Program-made: the position numbers and the translations under genes
Assembly: GCA_017445585.1 (NCBI GenBank)
Contig: JAFSTX010000028.1
Coordinates: forward strand, 1-64,000
Direction of reading: 5' to 3'
DNA from: Lachnospiraceae bacterium
GTDB lineage: Bacteria > Bacillota > Clostridia > Lachnospirales > Lachnospiraceae
DNA: 64,000 nt
The notes under the pieces: model-generated
Told to the model about the DNA's origin: nothing
Seen by the model: the letters and a program-made list of their open reading frames with translations, nothing else
Databases searched by the model: none
Shown here: one piece after another, positions 53,103 through 62,500 of the stretch
How positions within the stretch are numbered: position 1 is the first letter of the stretch
Layout of the letters: each line of letters begins with the position of its first letter

Positions 53103-53182
53103 TGTATTAAAGCTCGGGTTATATTATATAAGCTCGGGGTCTTTATGATAGTATGGCGTACGCCTTTGCGAGGATCTGTAAA

Positions 53183-56095
53183 ATGGTAAGACTGACCAGC
53201 TTCTTTCACAAATTAGTTATCATTATGATGTTTGCTGCGTGCTGCTTCGTGCTGTCGGCGTGCAGCGGCGATTTGATTGCAGGGTGGAGTCTCTCGGATG
53301 GCAGCGGAACTTTGGCTTCTTCTGAAGTGGAGGATGTTCCGGACGGGGAGATTAAGTGGGGCGTTTGGCTGAACAGCAGGACCTTTGGGCGTGTTCTTGA
53401 TTTTTCAACGAGCGGATCCAATGTTTTTATTGAAAAATGCGGCAAATCGCTCGGAAGCAGTTTTACGGTTTCTGCCTGGGTAATGGCCCCTGAGCGCGAG
53501 GACGATGACCGTGTCATTATCGCACAGGATTCCGCATCCGGCGGCATGAAGCTGTTTCTGGATGGATCCAAAGAACATGAGCTTTCTTTTGAGGCAGAAG
53601 GAATAACCGGTACCGAAAGCAGCGGGGTGAGCCTTGCCGACGGCAGATGGCATCATATAGCGGTAAGCGTCGGGGATGGTTCTCTCATATATTATATAGA
53701 TGGAAATGAAACAAAAAGAGTCGGTATCTCCGGGTCAATACCGAACGGAGAATACAGCTTGTATGTCGGATCAGATCCGGACGGGTCCTGCGGATTCGAC
53801 GGGAGCGTTGCCCAGGTAAGGATTTTTGAAGGTGCTGTCGCTCCGGACAAGACGACAGAAAGCGTCCTTGACAGCATCGATAACGAGCCCGCACCTCCGC
53901 GTATGGACCTGAAGAGAGGCATAGTTATAGACCGAAGGCAGTACTACGGCCCTGTCCCTGATCCTTCAGAGGGACAGACAGTGACCGAAGACGATATTAT
54001 CAACTGCAGGAATATGGGATTTGATCACGTCAAGATACTGCTTACGCCGAATCATCTCATTGCGGATGACGGAAGTCTGAAGCGTGAAAACATGGAGTAT
54101 ATCACGCAGGTCATCAATTATGTCAGGGATAACGATTTCAGGTGTATCCTCTGCATTCACCCCGAGGGTGATTTTAAGATGATCTATCTGAAAAATCTCG
54201 ACAATTTCGAGACGCTTTTAAAATGGTACGGCGAGCTCGCGTCCTATATCGGCGAGCATTGGGATGCGGACACGGTGGCGATTCAGCTGATGACCGAGCC
54301 CGGCAACAATAACATGACAGTTTCATGGAGCTGGATGTCCGACCGTATGTGGGGAGCAGTAAGGAATGTGCTCCCTGATCACACCATACTTACGAGCAGC
54401 GACAGATACGGCAATATCGAACAGCTTAAATATATGTCTCCGGCTACGGACTCCAATCTTATCTATACGTTTACTACCTATGAGCCTTATACAATAGGCT
54501 GGTACTACTACGGAACGACCTACGGAGTAAAGGATGCCTGGAGTTATGTTCACGATATTCCCTATCCGGTAAAAGAGGGAGAGGATTATACCGATGAGAT
54601 AGAATATGCCATAAGCGACGTTCCGGAATCCCTCAGGGAAGGTATCCGGAAGGAGCTCTGGGCCTATGTACGCGGCGAATATGACGGCAGAAGAACAGAT
54701 ATGATCAATAATTATGATTGTCTGTATAATGCCCGCTGGCATATGCTTCGCGCAGAGAGCCTTGATGCATGGAGACAAAAATACGGCGGAAACATACATA
54801 TTATGTGTGTCGAATTCGGGTGTATGGATGCGAAGACTCCTCAGGTCCTGTGGGATTCGGCTGCTCCCTGCTACGGTATATCCGACGAAAAAAGAATAGA
54901 ATTCGTAAGGGATGTGGTCGCATCCTTTGACGCATACGACATCGGTTTCTCTTACTGGTCATATAATGAGGCTCACACCATTTTTGACACCGGCGCGCAT
55001 TCATACGGAGCTTCGCCGAATCCCAAAGTTGCCCGGAACATGTTTGATTATGAAATGCTTACAAAGGCGCTGAAAGTGACGCCTCTCGTTTCTGCTGATC
55101 CGGATGCTGCTCCGGAGGAATTTGATCCGTCGTGGACGGTCATCAACAGCTTTGAATCTGTCGGAAACTGGAGTGGATCAGGCCCCCAGGTCTCATATAA
55201 TAACCCTCCCACGGGGTTTGCATGTGTGATGTCTGACAAGAGCGAACCCGATGGCGCGACTGTATTTATGGTTTCATATGCCTCGCCTAAGGATCTCTCC
55301 GCATACGCCGACGGGTATGCTCATCTTTGGGTATACGTGGAAGACGCCTCAAAGCTTGTCGGAGGACAGATCGAGCTGTGCAGCGGCGGGGGCCCGGACA
55401 TGTACGAAACCTCATGGAATATCGTTCCGTATATTTCCGCAAGCGGCTGGAATGAACTCTATCTGCCGCTGAAAGATGCAGGAACGGGTAATAAACCTGC
55501 TGATCTGGCGGCGATCAATTACATCCGCATTTTCTTCTTACAGACCGAGAAAAGCAGAGTAGGACTTGACTGCTTCTATATGTGCAATGAGGCTCCGCAG
55601 GGAGCAAACGGCAGCTATAAACCTGATCCGTCTCTTTCGGAATTCGTTATAAGTGAGATCGAGGAACTCTCTCCCTGGTATGGCACCGGGCATGAGCTGG
55701 TCAATGAAGGAGCCGCGGTGGGAAGCAGTTTTATCGCGGCAACTTCCAGAGACGGAGCGGGATCTGCTGTTTTTGCGGCTTCTTTTGCAAAAATGGATCT
55801 GTCTGATTATTCGGACGGAAATCTGCATATGTGGATATATGTGGATGACATCTCGAAACTGGTCGGGGGACAGCTGGAACTGACGAGCTCCGGCGGCCCT
55901 GATAATCAGGAGAGCTCATGGGAGATCAGGAGATATATCAAGTCTGACGGTTGGAATGAGGTCGTCCTTCCTTTTTCCGAGGCGTCATCGGTAGCGGGAG
56001 GTGCTGATCTGACGAGCGTTGACTATGTCAGGCTTTACCTGGTTCTTACAGCAGATGTCAGGAGCGGCATTGATCAGCTGTCTGTAGTCAGATAA
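53183..56095 (+). CDS. GH5-like extracellular lipoprotein with LamG domain and two repeat domains
   Basis: The start at 53183 follows GAGGAT; ATG 53153 is possible. The product is about 970 residues. A lipoprotein signal ends in the lipobox LSAC. Residues about 30-225 form a LamG/concanavalin-like domain (GRWHHIAVSVGDG). About 240-630 is a GH5-type barrel: GIVIDRRQYYGP, HVKILLTPNHL, acid/base Glu372 in LMTEPGN, and nucleophile Glu544 in CVEFGCM. Two C-terminal repeats of about 150 residues follow (GWNELYLPL, GWNEVVLPF). GH5 enzymes cleave beta-1,4-glucans, mannans or xylans; here surface-held degradation of a mannan-like glycan is inferred from the GH2 partner. First gene of the operon. Confidence 0.85.
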   Translation: MVRLTSFFHKLVIIMMFAACCFVLSACSGDLIAGWSLSDGSGTLASSEVEDVPDGEIKWGVWLNSRTFGRVLDFSTSGSNVFIEKCGKSLGSSFTVSAWVMAPEREDDDRVIIAQDSASGGMKLFLDGSKEHELSFEAEGITGTESSGVSLADGRWHHIAVSVGDGSLIYYIDGNETKRVGISGSIPNGEYSLYVGSDPDGSCGFDGSVAQVRIFEGAVAPDKTTESVLDSIDNEPAPPRMDLKRGIVIDRRQYYGPVPDPSEGQTVTEDDIINCRNMGFDHVKILLTPNHLIADDGSLKRENMEYITQVINYVRDNDFRCILCIHPEGDFKMIYLKNLDNFETLLKWYGELASYIGEHWDADTVAIQLMTEPGNNNMTVSWSWMSDRMWGAVRNVLPDHTILTSSDRYGNIEQLKYMSPATDSNLIYTFTTYEPYTIGWYYYGTTYGVKDAWSYVHDIPYPVKEGEDYTDEIEYAISDVPESLREGIRKELWAYVRGEYDGRRTDMINNYDCLYNARWHMLRAESLDAWRQKYGGNIHIMCVEFGCMDAKTPQVLWDSAAPCYGISDEKRIEFVRDVVASFDAYDIGFSYWSYNEAHTIFDTGAHSYGASPNPKVARNMFDYEMLTKALKVTPLVSADPDAAPEEFDPSWTVINSFESVGNWSGSGPQVSYNNPPTGFACVMSDKSEPDGATVFMVSYASPKDLSAYADGYAHLWVYVEDASKLVGGQIELCSGGGPDMYETSWNIVPYISASGWNELYLPLKDAGTGNKPADLAAINYIRIFFLQTEKSRVGLDCFYMCNEAPQGANGSYKPDPSLSEFVISEIEELSPWYGTGHELVNEGAAVGSSFIAATSRDGAGSAVFAASFAKMDLSDYSDGNLHMWIYVDDISKLVGGQLELTSSGGPDNQESSWEIRRYIKSDGWNEVVLPFSEASSVAGGADLTSVDYVRLYLVLTADVRSGIDQLSVVR

Positions 56096-56130
56096 CGGTT
56101 TTGCATCAGTAGTTGATTTGAGGAAAACAC

Positions 56131-59100
56131 GTGAAAGGCTTGATCGAAAAAACACTATTAATCATTGTACTGACACTTGCATTTTCCGTGCCGGTTCCTT
56201 CTGCTGCGAAGGCTGCCGACGCGGAAAATGCGTCTGCTGACGCGATGGAGACGGTTTTCGGTGATAACTGTCTTATCCGGTCCAGCGGAAAGACCAGATA
56301 TCAAACCTCGATTAAAAACGCCGATCTGCTTTGCAATGCAGTCGGTGAAGAACAGTTTGACGCGATAATAGTCTCATGCGGTGAAAAGTATCCCGATGCG
56401 CTTGCGGGTTCGTATCTTGCGGCGATCAAAAAGGCTCCGATCATTATCGTGAGTTCGAATCCGGGGGATAGCAGCCTTAATGATGCAAGCGGGTATATAT
56501 ATTCAAAGCTTAAAAACGGCGGGACGGTCTATATTCTGGGCGGAACCGGCGCCGTGCCCTCAAGCCTGGAAAGCATTGTTCTTTTCAGCAGACCTGATGC
56601 TTCAGTCAGCAGATTGGCAGGCGCCGACAGATATGAAACAAATCTGAAAAACCTGAAAGAAGCAGGTGCAGGAACTGAAACTGAGCTTATAGTATGCAAC
56701 GGAGAAAACTATGCGGATGCTCTTTCCGCATCCGCGCTCGGAAAGCCGATCCTGATGGTGAACAGGTCAGCCGCAAAGCTCACCGGATCTCAAATGAAGT
56801 ATATCGCCGCAGCAGGTTTTTCCGATTTCTGTATTCTCGGAGGGACCGGAGCGGTTCCTGCTGCGATTGATGATATTATCTTATCGATCGTCCCCGATGC
56901 AAAAATCGACAGGGTTTCCGGCAAGGACAGGTACGATACTTCCGTCAGAATCGCCGAAAGGTTCTTCTCACTGCCCGACTGTATTGCTCTGGCGACCGGA
57001 GAAAAGTTCCCCGACGGGCTCACAGGCGGAAGTCTTGCCTATCCGATAGGGGCTCCTTTGATCCTGACTTATGACAGTGAGACTTGTAATATGAAGATCA
57101 GAGATTATTCGATTAAAGAAAGAGCAAACCGGATCCTCGTATTCGGAGGAGAGGCTTCTGTACCGCAGACTTCTGCGGATATTATAGTTTCACGATCCCC
57201 GCTTGCGGAGTGGAAGCTTTCTGAAGGGTCCGGAGCTGCGGCAGGATGTACGGGAACCAATGCGCTGCCTGCCGTAATTCGATGGGGCGTCTGGCTGAAC
57301 AATGCGACGTTCGGAAAGGTTCTGGATTTTTCAACGGAAGGATCCGGTGCGCGGATAGACGGATTTGACCTGTCCGGAAAAGAATCTTTGGCAGTATCCG
57401 CATGGATCATGGCCCCTGTCCGCGAGAAAGTGGAAAGGGTGATTGCTTCACAGTGCGGCAATACGTCAGAGACCGGGTTCAGACTGTTCCTTGACGAAAA
57501 CGGGCAGCTGTGTTTTTCGTGCAGCGGTCTGGGGGATATACATGGCTCCGGCGTGGCCCTGACAGACGGAAAATGGCATCATGTCCTTGTTTCTTATGAT
57601 GAGGGGTGCGTCAGCTATTATATCGACCGTCAGGAAGCCGGCCGCTTTGAGGCTGCGGGCAGTGCAGGGTTCTCGTCAGAAGCAATGTGCATTGGCTCTG
57701 ATGCTGACGGAAGATTCAGCTTTGACGGCAGTATAGCCCAGGTCCGGATCTTTGACTGCGGCGTGCTTCCCGTACAGGCTTCGGACACTGTTCTTATTGA
57801 GTCCGACAACGAGCCCGCATCTCCGCGTATGAAGCTGAGCAAGGGTATCGTAATCGACAGAAGGCAGTACTACGGACCTGTGCCGTATGACTGGGAAGGT
57901 CAGACCGTGCGTGAAAACGATATCATTAACTGCAGGGATATGGGATTTGATCATGTAAAGATCCTTTTAACTCCAAATCACCTTATTACTGATGACGGCA
58001 GTCTGATATCTGAAAACATGGCTTATATCACTCAGGTGATTGGGTACGTGGAGAAGATAGGATACAGATGCATTCTGTGCATTCACCCCGAGGGAGATTT
58101 TAAGAGTACATATCTTGGCGATACGGACAGGTTCGAGATCCTTCTTAAGTGGTACGGGGAGCTTGCAGCCTATATCGGGGAGCATTGGGATGCCGACACG
58201 GTAGCGCTTCAGCTCATGACAGAGCCGGGCAATAACAGCTCCGCCGTAAGCTGGAGCTGGATGTCAGACCGGATGTGGGGCGCCGTGAGAAATGTTCTGC
58301 CGGATCACACTCTGCTGACAAGCAGTGATGAATACGGCCACATCGAACGAATCAAAACCATGTCGCCTGCTTCCGACTCCAATCTGATCTATACATTTAC
58401 CACATATGAGCCATATACCATCGGCTGGTATTATTACAATACAAATCACGGGGAGATGACTGCCTGGAGCTACGTGCACGATATCCCCTATCCGCTGGAG
58501 GACGGCGTGGATTATACGTCTGCCGTTGAATACGCGATCAGTGATGTGCCCGAAGAGATGAAGGCCGGTATCCGCAAGCAGCTCATGGCTTATGTCAGAG
58601 GAGAATATGACGGAAAATGGACGTCAAGGGTCAATTGCTACGACAGTCTGTATAATGCCGGGTGGCATATGATGCGGGCGAAAAGTCTGGATGACTGGAG
58701 ACAGAGATATGGCGGCAATATCCATATCATGTGTGTGGAATTCGGATGTATGGATTCCGAAACGCCAAAGAATCTGTGGGAGTCGGCTGCTCCGTGCTTT
58801 GGAATAACCGATGAAAAAAGGATCGAATTCGTCGCAGATCTGGTCAGGTCTTTTGAGTCCTATGACATCGGATGGAGCTATTGGTCCTATAACGAGGCTC
58901 ATACCGTATTCAGGACCGATGCACATGTATACGGCACGTCTCCCGATCCGGAAAATGCAAAGAATATGTTTGACTATAAGCTGCTTTCGGAGGCCCTCGG
59001 AGTCACTCCACTGGTATCCGACAGCGATTCGGTGATAATCAAAACTGATTCTACAGACGGGTGGTTCGGTTCACAGATGGTATCCGAGCATTCTTCAGAT

Positions 59101-59481
59101 TCTCCCTGCGGAGCCTGGCTGTCTGCGTCGGAGAGAGATCAGAACGGGTATATCGTTTTTGCAAACAGCTTCGCCAGACTTGACCTGAAGCGTTATGAGG
59201 GAGGCAGCCTTCATACTTGGATTTATGTGGAAGACAAAACAAAGCTTGCAGAGTGCTGTCTGGAGATTACCAGCTCCGGAGCGCCGGATGATCAGGAATC
59301 CGCATGGATTATCCTTTCTCAGATAACTGATAACGGGTGGAACGAGCTGACGCTTCCGCTCGACAGCGCCATGCTTTCGGGGGGCGGCGTCGATCTGGGC
59401 GGAGTCAACTATTTCAGGCTGTATATGAATCTTATGGGAAATACAAAAGCAGGTATCGGAAAAATTGAAATAAAAAAATGA
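56131..59481 (+). CDS. CWB2-anchored GH5-like enzyme, paralogue of the preceding gene
   Basis: GTG start at 56131 with GAGGA upstream, followed by a signal peptide (KGLIEKTLLIIVLTLAFSV). The 1116-residue protein has three CWB2 repeats (about 45-355: KYPDAL, NYADAL, KFPDGL with VYILGGTGAV loops). A LamG domain (about 360-565), a GH5 domain (about 575-970; acid/base Glu698 in LMTEPGN, nucleophile Glu870 in CVEFGCM) and one C-terminal repeat (about 975-1116) follow. LamG and GH5 parts are obviously homologous to the preceding lipoprotein. The gene gap is 35 bases, so co-transcription is likely. Anchoring differs: wall polymer here, membrane lipid there. Confidence 0.88.
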   Translation: MKGLIEKTLLIIVLTLAFSVPVPSAAKAADAENASADAMETVFGDNCLIRSSGKTRYQTSIKNADLLCNAVGEEQFDAIIVSCGEKYPDALAGSYLAAIKKAPIIIVSSNPGDSSLNDASGYIYSKLKNGGTVYILGGTGAVPSSLESIVLFSRPDASVSRLAGADRYETNLKNLKEAGAGTETELIVCNGENYADALSASALGKPILMVNRSAAKLTGSQMKYIAAAGFSDFCILGGTGAVPAAIDDIILSIVPDAKIDRVSGKDRYDTSVRIAERFFSLPDCIALATGEKFPDGLTGGSLAYPIGAPLILTYDSETCNMKIRDYSIKERANRILVFGGEASVPQTSADIIVSRSPLAEWKLSEGSGAAAGCTGTNALPAVIRWGVWLNNATFGKVLDFSTEGSGARIDGFDLSGKESLAVSAWIMAPVREKVERVIASQCGNTSETGFRLFLDENGQLCFSCSGLGDIHGSGVALTDGKWHHVLVSYDEGCVSYYIDRQEAGRFEAAGSAGFSSEAMCIGSDADGRFSFDGSIAQVRIFDCGVLPVQASDTVLIESDNEPASPRMKLSKGIVIDRRQYYGPVPYDWEGQTVRENDIINCRDMGFDHVKILLTPNHLITDDGSLISENMAYITQVIGYVEKIGYRCILCIHPEGDFKSTYLGDTDRFEILLKWYGELAAYIGEHWDADTVALQLMTEPGNNSSAVSWSWMSDRMWGAVRNVLPDHTLLTSSDEYGHIERIKTMSPASDSNLIYTFTTYEPYTIGWYYYNTNHGEMTAWSYVHDIPYPLEDGVDYTSAVEYAISDVPEEMKAGIRKQLMAYVRGEYDGKWTSRVNCYDSLYNAGWHMMRAKSLDDWRQRYGGNIHIMCVEFGCMDSETPKNLWESAAPCFGITDEKRIEFVADLVRSFESYDIGWSYWSYNEAHTVFRTDAHVYGTSPDPENAKNMFDYKLLSEALGVTPLVSDSDSVIIKTDSTDGWFGSQMVSEHSSDSPCGAWLSASERDQNGYIVFANSFARLDLKRYEGGSLHTWIYVEDKTKLAECCLEITSSGAPDDQESAWIILSQITDNGWNELTLPLDSAMLSGGGVDLGGVNYFRLYMNLMGNTKAGIGKIEIKK

Positions 59482-59523
59482 TTACCAAATACTGTAGGCC
59501 AACTGCCAGAAAGGGATGGAATC

Positions 59524-62500
59524 ATGAACGATAAACGTAAAACTATAATCATAGCAGCAGCGGTTGCCGTAATTCTGCTCGCCGCGCTTGTGCTGGTTTT
59601 TCTTATTTCAAAGAAAAATACAGATGATCAGAGTACCGAGCCGATACCATCTTCAGAACAGGGCACGGATTTGCTGCCCGATGATCCGACTGCGCCGACT
59701 ACGGAACCTTCAGACGAAAAGGAACCGGATTCTGCAACGAAAATACTTGATCCGCTTGATGAGGTCGGCCCCTGGATCGGGACCAAGCTCACTCCCAGAA
59801 CCGATTCCGACGGAAGAAAGTGGATTGCATGCGAGTCGAGAGACGAGCAGGGATCTGCTGTTATGTCACGGACTTTTGATCCGGCAGAAGATCTCAGAGG
59901 CTATGAACATGGCTATCTTCATGTTCAGATCTATATTGAGGATCTGTCAAAAATGACAGGCGGACAGCTGGAGCTTTCGAGCAGCGGAAACCCGGACAGC
60001 AAAGAGCTGTCATGGGATCTGCTTTTATATCTGAATAAGAGCGGATGGAATGATCTCTATCTTCCTTTCGACAGGGCAAACAGGGTAGGAGGAGAGATAG
60101 ATCTCTCTTCTGTAAACTATATGCGCATTTACGCCATAGTGAGCAATGATGTCCAGTTTGGCGCCGATGAGATAGAGCTGACCAATGATGAGCCCGAGAA
60201 GCCGTCGCACCTGGATGAAAACGGGCAGTTTGTCATCGATGAGATCGAATCCATCGGGGCATGGTCGGGCACAGATCCCAGGATGCAGTCAGATGGTGCT
60301 CCCGTCGGCAAAGGGTATCTGATCTCTGATAAAAAAGACGGTGATGCAATTGTATTGGCCAGAACACTTGACAATCTTGATATGTCAGCCTTTAAAGAAG
60401 GCTATCTTCATATCTGGGTCTATGTCAGAGATGTATCTTCAGTCAAGGGCGGGCAGATCGAGGTGTCCAGCTCCGGAACTGCCGATATTAACGAGACTGC
60501 ATGGGATATCCTAAATTACATAAAAAAGAACGGATGGAATGAATTGTACCTCCCCGTGAGCAAAGGGATCAAAACGAGCGGAGGAGCTGATTTCTCTGCG
60601 ATTAATTTCATTCGTGTATATATACTTACAAACGGTAATAACGCGCTTGGCCTGGACTATGTCTGCATGAGCAGGACAGCGCCGCCTGAACCCTCAAGAA
60701 TAGATGCAAATAATCAGTTTGTGATAGATTCAGTTGAGGATATGGAAACATGGATAGGCAGCAGTCCGTATATTTCCTCACGGAATGCGGCGGTAGGAGA
60801 TGCATGGCTTGTTACAAAATCGAGGGACGAGGCGGGAAGCGCGGTCCTTTGCAGATCTCTTCTGGATCTGGATGCTTCCGCATATAAGAACGGTTATCTC
60901 CACATGTGGCTATATGTGGAAGACGTCTCACTGGTCCAGGGCGGGCAGATAGAGCTGTCCAGCTCCGGAGAAGCCGATAAAAAGGAAACATCGTGGGACC
61001 TTGGCGCCATCGCGCTTAAAAACGGATGGAATGAGCTGTATCTGTCTGTGGCAGATGCAAATAAAGTAGACGGAGGAGCAGACTTTTCCAGGCTGAATTT
61101 CATTAGGATATATGTGATCACATCGCGTGCACAGACTATAGGAGTCGATTATATTGCGCTTTCGAGAGTTGCTCCCGAGAGGGAAAGCGCCGTGGACGAA
61201 AACGGAAACTATATTATCGATATGATCGAGGGAGTCTCGCCCTGGAGCGGGTCCGCTTTTGTATACAATAAAAACGGCGGTTACGATACCGGAAAGGATT
61301 GGCTCAGCTCCTCGTCGTCTCTTAGAATGGATCTGCAGTTCTTCCGTAACTACGCGCGGGCGGATGTTACAGGCTACAGAGAAGGCTGTCTGCATATATG
61401 GGTGTATATTGACGACCTGACAAATCTGACGGGCGGAATGGTCGAGATCACCAGCACAGGTACGGTAGATGACGGAGAACTGTTCTGGCTTCTCTCTGAT
61501 TACGTATCGGAAAGCGGCTGGAATGAGCTGTTCCTTCCCTTGAAGTCTGCTCAGTCCGAAGGTGATACGCCTGCGGATCTGTCTTCTATGAATTGTATCA
61601 GAGTCGTGTTTATGCTTGGAGATAACGGAGGAAACGCAGGCGTGGATGAGATTTATTTTACAAATACGGCTCCGGAAGATAAAAAACAGGATGAGGAAAC
61701 AGATAATACTATCTTTGTCCACAAAGGCGAATCTCTGGCCGATACGTGGGGAACAAATCTTGAACTGTCGTCTGCAGATGCCCCGGTCGGCAAATACTGG
61801 ATAAAAACAGGCGCAGATACCGCCGCTGTGGTGTGTGCCAATATTAATCCCGCGATAGATATCAGGGGCTATGAGAACAGTGGCGAGCTCCATGCATTCA
61901 TATATGTAGAGCATGCAGACAAGGTCGTGGACGGACAGATCGAGCTGACAAGCAGCGGTTTCTCGGATGTCGATGAAACCTCATGGAACTTATCCTCCTC
62001 AATTCTTCATGACGGCTGGAATGAGCTGATCCTGAATTTCTCTGATGCCAATCACGAGGGGAATACGAATTATGCGATAGTAAACTATATGCGTGTCTAT
62101 ATCAATTACTCTGAACCTTCTGTAATCGGAATAGATCAGGTATATGTCGGAGGTAATAAGACGGATTCCGTGCCTTTGGATGAGGGGACGAAAGAAGCGG
62201 CAATGGCCGAAGCGGCCGAGCGGTCTGTGCTTTCTGAAGGCAGTGATAATATGAAAGGTTCTATCGCCGCTGTCCTGAAAAAAGCTATAAACGGTGAGAA
62301 GATTACTGTCGTGGCTTTCGGTGCATCCATCACGGCCGGCGCTTCCGCTGTCGAAGGCATGGGATATGCCGATCAGGTCACCTCGTGGCTCGAGTCGCTT
62401 GACGGAAAAACAGATAATAAGAACGTCAATCTGGTTAATGTGGCGATCGGATCGACGGAGAGCGTACTTGCCGCGAGCCGTGTGGAGCGTGACGTCATGC

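Larger units (their letters stand above)
52766..53182. other. Divergent regulatory region of the GH2 and GH5 operons
   Basis: This spacer contains the minus-strand promoter/operator, the plus-strand operator and promoter at 53049-53102, and AT-rich sequence. No small gene or RNA is supported in it. Confidence 0.6.
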
